Shown here piece after piece: positions 27,488-35,067 of a DNA stretch of 64,000 nt. Position 1 is the first letter of the stretch; each line of letters opens with the position of its first letter. The notes beneath the pieces are model-generated. The model saw only the letters and a list, made by a program, of their open reading frames with translations. It ran no database searches and was not told the DNA's origin. A program made the position numbers and the translations under genes. Origin of the DNA: CAINDI01 sp037127585 (lineage in GTDB: Bacteria > Verrucomicrobiota > Verrucomicrobiia > Palsa-1439); assembly GCA_037127585.1 (NCBI GenBank), contig JBAXYB010000005.1, positions 1 through 64,000 of the forward strand, written 5' to 3'.

Positions 27488-28209
27488 CGGCTCGACACAT
27501 TGTGGCGTTGGGTGGTGGAGGCTTCAGCATGGAGCCAGAGAATCCGTTCCTCGACGATTTCATTCTTGAGTTATCCGGGAAACGGCGACCCAAGATTGTG
27601 TTCTTAGCAACCGCCAGCGGTGATGCGGACGGATACATCGAGCGCTTCTATAAAGCAATGCCCCAGCGCCGGTGTCAGGCATCACATTTGTCTCTTTTCA
27701 AACGGACGATCGTGGATTCGACGGCGTTCTTGCTTCGGCACGATGTCATCTACGTTGGCGGCGGAAACACGGCCAACATGCTGGCGATTTGGCGCGTGCA
27801 TGGTGTTGATCGTGCGCTGCGAACCGCATGGCGGCAGGGCGTGGTGTTGGCCGGCATCAGTGCGGGCGCTAATTGCTGGTTTGAAGCGTCGAGCACCGAC
27901 TCATTCGGACCATTGTCAGTCTTACGCGACGGTTTGGGTTTGCTTCCGGGATCGGTTTGTCCGCATTACGATGGGGAAAAGAATCGCCGGCCAACATTTC
28001 ATCGATTTGTTGCCAGCAATCAACTACCGGGCGGGTACGCCTTGGACGACGGTGCCGCGGTTCACTTTGTCGGACGACGATTGGCGGAGGCCGTTAGTTC
28101 CCGGCCACAGGCGAAAGCGTACCGCGTTTTTTCCCATAAGCGGCGGGTAGTCGAAGAAGTGATCACAACCCGATTTCTCGGCGTTGCGTCATCTGCGGCT
28201 GTGCGATAG
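27484..28209 (+). CDS. peptidase E / dipeptidase E-like (family S51)
   Basis: 241 residues from the ATG that overlaps the ispD stop. The start IVALGGGGFSMEPENPFLDDFIL and IVFLATASGDADGYIERFY are typical of S51. YVGGGNTANML precedes the nucleophile elbow GISAGANCW, whose Ser is the catalytic residue. It would hydrolyse Asp-X dipeptides or related beta-aspartyl bonds in the cytoplasm. The C-terminal HYDGEKNRRPTFHRFV fits the family. Its position between ispD and ispF is not functionally explained. Confidence 0.88.
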   Translation: MTARHIVALGGGGFSMEPENPFLDDFILELSGKRRPKIVFLATASGDADGYIERFYKAMPQRRCQASHLSLFKRTIVDSTAFLLRHDVIYVGGGNTANMLAIWRVHGVDRALRTAWRQGVVLAGISAGANCWFEASSTDSFGPLSVLRDGLGLLPGSVCPHYDGEKNRRPTFHRFVASNQLPGGYALDDGAAVHFVGRRLAEAVSSRPQAKAYRVFSHKRRVVEEVITTRFLGVASSAAVR

Positions 28210-28212
28210 ACT
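28184..28212 (+). promoter_or_regulatory. ispF-cysS promoter, leaderless type
   Basis: TTGCGT at 28184 and TAGACT at 28207 are 17 bp apart. The ATG is 9 nt beyond the -10 box. Confidence 0.65.
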
Positions 28213-28221
28213 GCGCGCCTT

Positions 28222-28695
28222 ATGAATCGCGTTGGCATTGGTATTGACGTTCATCGTTTCGCCCCGAACCGCAAGTGCGTCATTGGCGGCGTTCAAATCC
28301 CGCATGAGCAAGGCCTCCTTGGCCACAGCGATGCCGATGTCCTGGCGCACGCGATTGCCGACGCATTGCTCGGAGCAGTTTCACTCGGGGACATCGGCAA
28401 GTTCTATCCCGACACCGACCTGCAGTGGAAAGACATGAACAGCATGATCATCCTCCGCGATGTTGCTGAGAAATTTCGGGAACTGAAAGCCAAGATCAAC
28501 AACATCGATGCCGCCATCGTGGCGCAAGTCCCCAAAATCTCCCCGCACATTCCGAAGATGCAGGAAATCATGGCCGCCAACCTCGGCATCCGGCCCGACC
28601 AAATCGGCATCAAAGCCACGACCAGTGAACTGATGGGTTTTACCGGTCGCAAAGAAGGGGTCGTCGCCATCGCCATGGTCAGCGTCGAACTGTGA
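28222..28695 (+). CDS. ispF: 2-C-methyl-D-erythritol 2,4-cyclodiphosphate synthase
   Basis: 157 residues. It cyclises CDP-ME 2-phosphate in the MEP pathway. The zinc ligands are in GIDVHRF (8-14) and GHSDADVLAHAIADALLGA; the C-terminal KATTSELMGFTGRKEGVVAIAMV closes the family pattern. It overlaps cysS (GTGA). Confidence 0.97.
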   Translation: MNRVGIGIDVHRFAPNRKCVIGGVQIPHEQGLLGHSDADVLAHAIADALLGAVSLGDIGKFYPDTDLQWKDMNSMIILRDVAEKFRELKAKINNIDAAIVAQVPKISPHIPKMQEIMAANLGIRPDQIGIKATTSELMGFTGRKEGVVAIAMVSVEL

Positions 28696-30050
28696 AATTC
28701 TTTAACACGCTGACGCGCCAGAAAGAAGAGTTCGTCCCCCTCGTTGCCGGGAAGGTCGGCCTGTACACCTGCGGCCCGACCGTCTACAACTACGCCCACA
28801 TCGGCAACCTCCGCGCCTTCATGTTCGAAGACCTGCTCCGCCGGTATCTCGAATACAAAGGGTTCCAAGTCACCCACGTCATGAACATCACCGACGTGGA
28901 AGACAAAATCATCCGCACCGTCCGCGAAACCGGCAAGACCCTCCAGGAATTCACCAACTTCTTCACCGAAGAATTCCTCCGCGACCTCGACGCGCTCAAC
29001 ATCAAACGCGCCCACATCCTCCCGCGCGCCACCGACACCATCCCCGGCATGATCCGCCTCATCGAGACACTCATCGCCAAACAACACGCCTACGTCGGCG
29101 ACGACGGCTCCGTCTATTTCTCCATCAAATCTTTCCCGGACTACGGCAAACTCGGCCACCTCGACATGGAGAACCTCCAACCCGGTGCCCGCGTACAACA
29201 CGACGAATACGCCAAAGAAAACGTCGGCGACTTCGCCCTCTGGAAAGCCTGGTGCGATGCCGACGGCGCCGTCAAATGGGATTCCCCGTGGGGCGCGGGC
29301 CGACCGGGTTGGCACATTGAATGTAGTGTCATGAGCATGGCTCACCTCGGCGAGAGTTTCGACCTCCACTGCGGTGGCGAAGATCTCATCTTCCCGCACC
29401 ACGAAGACGAAATCGCCCAAAGCGAAGCCGCGACCGGCAAGCCGTTCGTCAAATACTGGATGCACAACGCCCATCTCCTTGTCGAAGGCAAAAAGATGAG
29501 CAAGTCGCTCAAAAACTTCTACACCCTGCGCGATCTCATGGCCGAAGGCTGGACCGGCCGCGAAGTCCGGTACGTCCTCCTTGCCGGTCACTATCGAGAA
29601 CAACTCAATTTCACCAAAGACGGCTTAACCGGCGCCCGCAGTGCTCTGCAACGCATCGACGAATTTCTTCTGAAACTTGGAGGGACGCGCTCCGTCGCGT
29701 CCGCCGGTGACCTCCAATCCCAATTCGAATCCGCCCTCGACGACGACCTCAACATCAGCGGTGCCCTCGGCGCGATTTTCGAATTCATCCGGGAAGCCAA
29801 CAAGCGCACCATCTCCCCGGATGAAGCCGCCGGTATCCTCGCCACTTGGCAACGTCTCGACTCCGTCCTCGGTTTCGGCATGCCGGCCAAAGCCGACGTA
29901 CCGGCCGATGTTCAGGCGTTGGTCGAAGAACGTCAGGCCGTTCGGAAGTCGAAGAACTTCAAACGCTCCGACGAAATCCGCGACCAACTTAAAGCCCAAG
30001 GTTGGGTGATCGAAGACACCGCCGCTGGACCGCGCGCCAAACGACTCTGA
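28692..30050 (+). CDS. cysS: cysteinyl-tRNA synthetase, with an in-frame REP insertion
   Basis: 452 residues from a GTG that overlaps the ispF stop. It charges tRNA-Cys. The class I HIGH motif is YAHIGNLRAF and the zinc site includes YTCGPTVYN (Cys28), WHIECSVMS and HHEDEIAQSEA; the KMSKS motif is KKMSKSLKNF. The C-terminal DALR-type domain follows. Residues about 330-338 (GGTRSVASA) are encoded by a dispersed palindrome identical to one at 32261, inserted in frame between the core and the DALR region. The rest is full length, so the enzyme should be active. Confidence 0.96.
   Translation: MKFFNTLTRQKEEFVPLVAGKVGLYTCGPTVYNYAHIGNLRAFMFEDLLRRYLEYKGFQVTHVMNITDVEDKIIRTVRETGKTLQEFTNFFTEEFLRDLDALNIKRAHILPRATDTIPGMIRLIETLIAKQHAYVGDDGSVYFSIKSFPDYGKLGHLDMENLQPGARVQHDEYAKENVGDFALWKAWCDADGAVKWDSPWGAGRPGWHIECSVMSMAHLGESFDLHCGGEDLIFPHHEDEIAQSEAATGKPFVKYWMHNAHLLVEGKKMSKSLKNFYTLRDLMAEGWTGREVRYVLLAGHYREQLNFTKDGLTGARSALQRIDEFLLKLGGTRSVASAGDLQSQFESALDDDLNISGALGAIFEFIREANKRTISPDEAAGILATWQRLDSVLGFGMPAKADVPADVQALVEERQAVRKSKNFKRSDEIRDQLKAQGWVIEDTAAGPRAKRL
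29679..29703 (+). repeat. REP-like palindrome (GGAG family) inside cysS
   Basis: GGAG is followed by the stem GGACGCG ... CGCGTCC around CTCCGT. It is a 25-bp exact inverted match to 32261-32285. Confidence 0.8.
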
Positions 30051-30065
30051 TAGATCATGGTACGG

Positions 30066-30082
30066 CGGTCGCGCCGCGACCG
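30066..30082. terminator. hairpin between convergent cysS and GH4 genes
   Basis: CGGTCG and CGACCG pair around CGCCG, and TTTGATTAAAA lies just beyond. It is placed where a bidirectional terminator would be expected, but lacks a good T-tract. It could also be a short REP-type palindrome. Confidence 0.4.
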
Positions 30083-30093
30083 ACGTCGTTTGA

Positions 30094-31500
30094 TTAAAAC
30101 AGCTTCTTCGCCTTCTCGGCGGATTTGTGAGCGGCATCCCAACTCGCACGCAAGGCTTTCGCGGTGGGCGGGTTGAACTTCTTGCCGCTGGTCGGGACGA
30201 GCGTCTTTTTCGAGTCGAGTTTCGGGAGCAACTTGCCGTGGGCGGTAATGAGTTCGTCACACATCTCGACGATTTTATCCAATGGCATCTTCGCGGCGGT
30301 CATTGGGTCGAACATGCAGGCTTGATAGATGTGGTCGCGCCGGCCTTCCATGGCGGCGCGAATGAATAGCTCGTGCTGCGTGATGTGCGGTTGCATGTAG
30401 CCGATGAGTTGCGCCGGTAACTCGCCGACGTTGGTGAACTGGCAGCCGTTCCGGTCAACGAGCGTCGGCACCTCGGCGATGGCGGTGGCCGGCAAGTTCG
30501 AGATTGCGCCCTTGTTCGGCATGTTGCCGTAGACGACGCTCGGCTTGCCGGTGACGACGGAGTTGATGATGACGCTGCCGAACTCGTGGCTCTTCTCGAC
30601 TTTCATCGGCTTGTTCGTCTTGGCGAACTTCTTCATGGTTTCGAATTCATCCACGATGCCGTCGCAGCGGCGGAGATATTCGTCGATGGGGATATCGTAC
30701 TGGGCGATGGTGTCCGGGCCGTGCGGGATGAAGTGGGCGTTGTACTCGGCGTTGTGTTCACTGGATTCGGTGACGAAATAGCCAAGGCGTTTCATCAACT
30801 CGAACCGGACTTTGTTCTTCTTGTAGATCTCCGGGTTCTTCATCGCCTGGAAGAGGCGCGGGTAGAGATTGACGCCGTTCTTCTGGAGCTTGAGGTAAAA
30901 CGCCATGTGATTGATGCCGGCGCAGATGAATGCGATTTCCTCGGGTTTCTCGCCGATATAGCCCATGAGTTGGTTTAACGTCCCTTGCACGCTGTGGCAA
31001 AGCCCGACCGTCTTGATGCTCGACGTGCGGGTGATGGTCTGGATGTTTTCCGACATCGGGTTGGAGTAATTGAGCAGCCACGCGTTTGGACAAACCGCTT
31101 CCATGTCGCGGCACATGCCGGACAGCATCGGGAACGTCCGCAATGCGCGGAACAATCCGCCTGGGCCGGTCGTGTCGGCGATCGTGAAGTTCAAACCGTA
31201 TTTGCGGGGAATCTCGAAGTCCACGAGCGTCGAGTTGAACCCGCCGATTTGGACCATGTTGATGACGAAGTCCGCGCCGGCAAGCGCCTCGCGCCGGTTC
31301 TGCGTCGCGATGATCTTGGGTTTCGCGCCGACAGCCTTCGCGACCTTCTTGCACAACGCTGCGCCGACTTGCAGCCGGTCGCGGTCGATATCCATGTAGG
31401 CCAGCGTGGCGTTCTTGAATTCAGGATAGGAAAGAATATCGCCGGTGAGGTTCTTGGAGAAGACCACGCTACCGGCTCCGATCATGGCAATTTTAATCAT
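30094..31500 (-). CDS. family GH4 alpha-glycosidase (alpha-galactosidase/glucosidase type)
   Basis: 468 residues from the ATG at 31500. GH4 enzymes use NAD+ and a divalent metal to break glycosidic bonds through a redox step. The Rossmann start is MIKIAMIGAGSVVFSKNLTGDI, then VINMVQIGGF, the NPMSEN motif, metal-ligand Cys in GLCHSVQG and His in CAGINHMAFY. The family order is complete and length is normal. Substrate (galactose, glucose or galacturonic acid) is not decided by these motifs. It is cytoplasmic and convergent with cysS. Confidence 0.93.
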   Translation of the reverse strand: MIKIAMIGAGSVVFSKNLTGDILSYPEFKNATLAYMDIDRDRLQVGAALCKKVAKAVGAKPKIIATQNRREALAGADFVINMVQIGGFNSTLVDFEIPRKYGLNFTIADTTGPGGLFRALRTFPMLSGMCRDMEAVCPNAWLLNYSNPMSENIQTITRTSSIKTVGLCHSVQGTLNQLMGYIGEKPEEIAFICAGINHMAFYLKLQKNGVNLYPRLFQAMKNPEIYKKNKVRFELMKRLGYFVTESSEHNAEYNAHFIPHGPDTIAQYDIPIDEYLRRCDGIVDEFETMKKFAKTNKPMKVEKSHEFGSVIINSVVTGKPSVVYGNMPNKGAISNLPATAIAEVPTLVDRNGCQFTNVGELPAQLIGYMQPHITQHELFIRAAMEGRRDHIYQACMFDPMTAAKMPLDKIVEMCDELITAHGKLLPKLDSKKTLVPTSGKKFNPPTAKALRASWDAAHKSAEKAKKLF

Positions 31501-31509
31501 AAGGCACGG

Positions 31510-31538
31510 CTTGTACGGCATCTCGGGCCGGGCGGCAA
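31510..31538 (-). promoter_or_regulatory. probable GH4 gene promoter, leaderless type
   Basis: On the minus strand TTGCCG and TACAAG are 17 bp apart, with 9 nt to the ATG. The -10 box is weaker than elsewhere. Confidence 0.4.
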
Positions 31539-31553
31539 GCCTGAAGGTGCAAG

Positions 31554-31690
31554 TTGCTTTTGGGCGGGTAGTTTTGCATTCTGCCCGCCTCTTGAAAGCG
31601 TTTATTTTAGCGGCCGGGCTGGGGACGCGGTTGCGTTCACTCGGCTTGAACATCCCGAAGGTGATGGTCCCCATCGCCAGCAAACCGTGA
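31554..31690 (+). pseudogene. truncated second copy of the hddC promoter and 5' end
   Basis: This copies 32742-32876. The promoter (TTGCTT, 17 bp, CATTCT) and TTG start (31592) are kept, and 32 codons read MKAFILAAGLGTRLRSLGLN and on to a TGA. About six base differences in the coding part are mostly silent, so the two copies were probably both functional genes before truncation. Identity starts at the -35 box and ends at the TGA. Confidence 0.85.
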
Positions 31691-31721
31691 TCAGCATTTG
31701 CGTTTCTCGAAGGCGCGGATT

Positions 31722-31904
31722 TTACGGGCGAGGCTTGTAACCGTTTCTCCAGTAAAAAAGACGCTCGCGTTCGGCAACGTAGTCTTGGCCGAGAACGGGT
31801 CGGGTGGCGAGAAACTTGGCGAGCTTGGCTGGCTCAAGATGCTCCAACAAGATGGTCATGGCTTCGTGGACTGCAACTTGTTCGGAAAGGCTCTTGGTTT
31901 TCAC
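31722..31904 (-). CDS. small antitoxin-like protein, possibly truncated
   Basis: 60 residues from a GTG preceded by CAGGAG at about 8 nt. An N-terminal helical part (AVHEAMTILLEHLEPAKLAKFLATR) leads to GQDYVAERERLF, a pattern I associate with small partners of DUF4258-like toxins in other bacteria. The C-terminus ends abruptly in a basic tail (WRNGYKPRP). The gene lies just downstream of the DUF4258-like ORF on the same strand. Identity is tentative. Confidence 0.35.
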   Translation of the reverse strand: MKTKSLSEQVAVHEAMTILLEHLEPAKLAKFLATRPVLGQDYVAERERLFYWRNGYKPRP

Positions 31905-31931
31905 CGCTACTCCTGACAACAGGCGGGGTTG

Positions 31932-32189
31932 TTATCGGTGACCCGCGTGGGTTTTGGCGTAAGCGGGAGAGTGCGCCTCGATCTTGCGCATGGCATCGCG
32001 GTCGTAGAGCCGCTCGCCGGTGTGATGGCGATCTGGACTGGTGGAGCGGAGCGTTTTGTAAATCGCGATGGCGTTGACGATACACTCGACAACGTCGTTC
32101 TCGGTGAGACGATCCGCTGTCATTTCGGAACGCGCCTTGTCGCTGAACTCGTACCGGCCGTTCAGCACCGGCCGTTTGATTCGCACCAA
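31932..32189 (-). pseudogene. DUF4258-like toxin remnant
   Basis: 85 residues. YEFSDKARSEMTADRLTENDVVECIVNA and IYKTLRSTSP followed by GERLY resemble the DUF4258 fold, a small RNase-like toxin domain. After RLY, where the family continues with a core strand, this sequence runs into an unrelated tail, which suggests a truncation or frameshift. With the 60-residue neighbour it would form a toxin-antitoxin-like pair now degraded. Confidence 0.35.
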
Positions 32190-32260
32190 GATGTCCGCTT
32201 GCCTTCACGCCCGTATATACCATCGCCGGTATCGCCTCGCAACGCCTTTGCCAGCAACAA

Positions 32261-32285
32261 CGGACGCGACGGAGCGCGTCCCTCC
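32261..32285 (-). repeat. REP-like palindrome (GGAG family), copy 2
   Basis: The exact inverse of 29679-29703, here between the toxin-like remnant and the VOC gene. Confidence 0.75.
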
Positions 32286-32334
32286 ACACTCAGCCGTTGA
32301 CTTCTCCATCCGAGTCTGGCCGAATGCCGACGCT

Positions 32335-32703
32335 ATGAATCACAGTATGAGAATTGCCCGTTTCATCTACTTCACGAACGACGTGGCTCGGATGGTCGCT
32401 TTCTACCGAGACATCCTTGGTCTGGCAATTCTCAATCCACCACGGGCCATGGATTACGACAAGTCTGATTGGGTGCAGCTCGCCAGCGATGGCATTGAGA
32501 TTGGTATCCATCGCGCAGCGAAAGCGGGCAACACAGGCCTCAATCGAAACAAGCTCGTCTTCGTTGTCGATAATGTGGCAAACGCGCGGGAGCAGCTTGG
32601 CAACCGGGGTGTTCGGATGGGCAAGCACCACGTCGCATCCGAGTTTGAGTGCTGCGACTTCAAAGACCCGGATGGGAATGTGCTTCAACTATCGAGCCGG
32701 TGA
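32335..32703 (+). CDS. VOC superfamily (glyoxalase/bleomycin-resistance-like) protein
   Basis: 122 residues (118 from a second ATG at 32347). One VOC module: IARFIYFTNDVARMVAFYRDILGL, then GIEIGIHRA with a metal-ligand His, VFVVDNVANAREQL and FKDPDGNVLQL. Such proteins are metal-dependent lyases, dioxygenases or binding proteins; nothing indicates the substrate. It lies alone in the segment between the duplicated hddC ends and so probably came with that insertion. Confidence 0.8.
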   Translation: MNHSMRIARFIYFTNDVARMVAFYRDILGLAILNPPRAMDYDKSDWVQLASDGIEIGIHRAAKAGNTGLNRNKLVFVVDNVANAREQLGNRGVRMGKHHVASEFECCDFKDPDGNVLQLSSR

Positions 32704-32741
32704 CCCTTAACCATCCGGTCCGAATCACGCCACGCTTGGGA

Positions 32742-32770
32742 TTGCTTTTGGGCGGGTTGTTTTGCATTCT
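32742..32770 (+). promoter_or_regulatory. hddC operon promoter, leaderless type
   Basis: TTGCTT at 32742 and CATTCT at 32765 are 17 bp apart. The TTG at 32780 is 9 nt beyond. A GGCGGG/CCCGCC hairpin spans the spacer and the bases before the start, which could affect initiation. Confidence 0.5.
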
Positions 32771-32779
32771 GCCCGCCTC

Positions 32780-33499
32780 TTGAAAGCGTTTATTTTAGCG
32801 GCCGGGCTGGGGACGCGCTTACGGTCACTCGGCTTAAACATCCCGAAGGTGATGGTCCCCATCGCCGGCAAGCCGTTGTTGCAACATCACTTTGAGTTCT
32901 TCCGGCAACAGGGGATTACCGAGTACGTTCTGAACCTCCACCACATGCCAGAGAAGATCACGGAATTCTTCGGCGACGGCCGGCAGTTCGGGGTCAAGGT
33001 CGCGTACTCGCTCGAAATCGAAATTCTCGGCACCGCGGGCGGGGTGAAGAAGATGGAAGCCGAGTTGCGTGACGGCACGTTCCTAGTCCTCTATGGCGAC
33101 AACTTGATCCGCATCGAACTCGCGCCGCTGCTCGAGTTCCACCGGCAACGGCGGGCCATCGCAACGGTCGCCTTGTTCGAGTCGCCGGAGCCGTGGACGG
33201 GCGGGGTGGTGGAGACTGACGCGACAGGCAAGGTGACGGCGTTTCGCGAGAAGCCCGACCGGAAAACGATTTCGACAAACCTGATCAACGCTGGTATTTA
33301 TCTGCTCGAACCGGCGGTGCTCGATTACATTCCGGCGGGGCAGTTTTGCGATTTCGGCAAGGACGTGTTCCCAAAATTGCTGGCGGCCGGGCAGCCGGTG
33401 TACGCTACGAAGCCGTTGGCGTATATTCAAGACGTGGGCACGCCGGAGCGGTTGGCAAAAGCGCAGCAAGACTTTAAAAACGGTTTGGTTTTGAAATGA
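32780..33499 (+). CDS. hddC: sugar-phosphate nucleotidyltransferase, HddC-like
   Basis: 239 residues from the TTG at 32780, giving the canonical start MKAFILAAGLGTRL; another TTG at 32762 overlaps the promoter. The pattern is NTP-transferase: PKVMVPIAGKPLLQHHFEF, LVLYGDNLI and GIYLLEPAVLDYI. Next to a heptose kinase and isomerase it is best read as D-glycero-alpha-D-manno-heptose 1-phosphate guanylyltransferase, making GDP-heptose; a mannose-1-phosphate role is the main alternative. It heads a long operon, overlapping hddA (ATGA). Confidence 0.82.
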   Translation: MKAFILAAGLGTRLRSLGLNIPKVMVPIAGKPLLQHHFEFFRQQGITEYVLNLHHMPEKITEFFGDGRQFGVKVAYSLEIEILGTAGGVKKMEAELRDGTFLVLYGDNLIRIELAPLLEFHRQRRAIATVALFESPEPWTGGVVETDATGKVTAFREKPDRKTISTNLINAGIYLLEPAVLDYIPAGQFCDFGKDVFPKLLAAGQPVYATKPLAYIQDVGTPERLAKAQQDFKNGLVLK

Positions 33500-34479
33500 T
33501 TATCACTCAGACACCTTTGCGAATCTCGTTTGCCGGTGGCGGCACGGACTTGCCGGATTTCTACGAGCCGCACGGTGGCGCGGTCTGCAGTTCGGCCATC
33601 GACAAGTTCGTCTACTGCATCGTCAAGGAACGCTTCGACGACAAGATTTACGTGAACTGGTCGAAGAAAGAGATCGTGGACTTGGTGGACCAGATCGAAC
33701 ACGACCTCGTCCGCGAAGCGATGCGCAAAGTCGGCATCACAAAAGGCATCGAGATTTCGTTTCTCTCCGACATCCCCTCGGAAGGCTCCGGCCTCGGGTC
33801 ATCGAGCACCGTGACGGTCGGCGTCCTGCACGCGCTGTACGCATTCATCGGTGAAACCCCGACCGCAGAGCGGCTCGCCCGGGAAGCCTGCGACATTGAG
33901 ATCCGGCAACTCGGCAAACCGATTGGCGTTCAAGACCAGTACATCGCCGCGCTCGGCGGCTTGCGATACTTTCAATTCGGTCCCGGCAAGGACATCAAAG
34001 CCAATCCAGTGCCGCTAGCTCGTGGTACGCTCGAAGATCTCGACAACATCCTGATGCTTTTCTTCACCGGCAAGACGCGCAAAGCCGACGGCATTTTATC
34101 CAAGCAAAAAGCCAACGTCATCTCCAAGGCCGACACGTTGAAACTGATGGCTCTGCAAGCCAACGAAGTCCGGCAACTCCTCGAAGCCGGTGACGTGGCT
34201 GCGCTTGGCCCGTTGCTGCATCGCGGATGGGAAGCCAAACGGAAGATGACCGATGGCGCGACCAGCACGAGCGATCTCGACGAGATGTATGATCGTGCCG
34301 TAAAAGCCGGTTGCCTTGGCGGAAAGATTGCCGGCGCGGGCGGCGGCGGATTCTTCCTGTTGGTCGTCCCGAGTGACAAGCGTCAAGCCGTCCGCCACGC
34401 TCTTGCGAATCTAAAAGAAATGCCCTTCCGCCTCGAACGCGGTGGCAGCCGGGTCGCTCTAAACATGCAGAGGTATTGA
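33496..34479 (+). CDS. hddA: D-glycero-alpha-D-manno-heptose 7-phosphate kinase (GHMP family)
   Basis: 327 residues. GHMP kinase motif 1 (RISFAGGGTDLPDFYEPHGG, 9-28), the ATP loop PSEGSGLGSSSTVTVG (about 95-110) and the C-terminal GKIAGAGGGGFFLLVV are all present. GGGTDLP with SSA-type loop is typical of HddA rather than galactokinase. It adds the 1-phosphate to heptose 7-phosphate. Confidence 0.9.
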   Translation: MIITQTPLRISFAGGGTDLPDFYEPHGGAVCSSAIDKFVYCIVKERFDDKIYVNWSKKEIVDLVDQIEHDLVREAMRKVGITKGIEISFLSDIPSEGSGLGSSSTVTVGVLHALYAFIGETPTAERLAREACDIEIRQLGKPIGVQDQYIAALGGLRYFQFGPGKDIKANPVPLARGTLEDLDNILMLFFTGKTRKADGILSKQKANVISKADTLKLMALQANEVRQLLEAGDVAALGPLLHRGWEAKRKMTDGATSTSDLDEMYDRAVKAGCLGGKIAGAGGGGFFLLVVPSDKRQAVRHALANLKEMPFRLERGGSRVALNMQRY

Positions 34480-35067
34480 ATGCAAAAACCTAGTGAATTC
34501 GCCAAGACGTACCTGACCAATTTAAAAGCCATCCTCGACCGGCTCCCACTGGAGCCGTTCGACAAGCTGACGGCGCTCATCGACGAAGCCCACGCCGCCG
34601 GTAAGCAGATCTTCGTCATTGGCAACGGCGGCAGCGCGGCGACCGCGTCGCATATGATGAACGACCTCAACAAAGGCACGCTCGGCCATAAAGGCGATGC
34701 GCCAGCGAAACGATTCAAGGTCATCGCCCTCACTGACAATGTCTCGCTCATGACTGCGTGGGCCAACGATACCGACTACAACACTGTCTTCAGCGAGCCA
34801 CTGAAGAATCTCGCAAACCGCGGTGACTTGCTTATCGCCATCTCCGCCTCCGGCAATTCCCCGAACATCATTGCCGCTGTCGAAGCGGCTAAAATAATCG
34901 GCGTCAAAGTTATCGGCTTCGGTGGTTTCACCGGGGGCAAACTCGCGCAACTTGCCGACGTCTGCCTCGTTGTTCCGTCGAACGAATACGGCCCCGTCGA
35001 AGACGTCCACATGATTCTCGACCACATCCTGACCGGCTACTTCTACGAGAAGCTCAAAGCAAAATGA
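34480..35067 (+). CDS. gmhA: sedoheptulose 7-phosphate isomerase (SIS domain)
   Basis: 195 residues, starting directly after hddA. A SIS domain: FVIGNGGSAATASHMMNDLNKG (about 46-67), ISASGNSPNIIAAVEAAK and GFTGGKLAQLADVCLVVPS. GmhA turns sedoheptulose 7-phosphate into D-glycero-D-manno-heptose 7-phosphate, the substrate of HddA. The bisphosphate phosphatase (HddB/GmhB) of the pathway is not in the window. Confidence 0.9.
   Translation: MQKPSEFAKTYLTNLKAILDRLPLEPFDKLTALIDEAHAAGKQIFVIGNGGSAATASHMMNDLNKGTLGHKGDAPAKRFKVIALTDNVSLMTAWANDTDYNTVFSEPLKNLANRGDLLIAISASGNSPNIIAAVEAAKIIGVKVIGFGGFTGGKLAQLADVCLVVPSNEYGPVEDVHMILDHILTGYFYEKLKAK

Noticed and set aside
26941..28209. Long frame extending the peptidase E gene upstream through ispD
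   Set aside because: The upstream part is an out-of-frame shadow of ispD; the ATG at 27484 overlapping the ispD stop gives the true family N-terminus.
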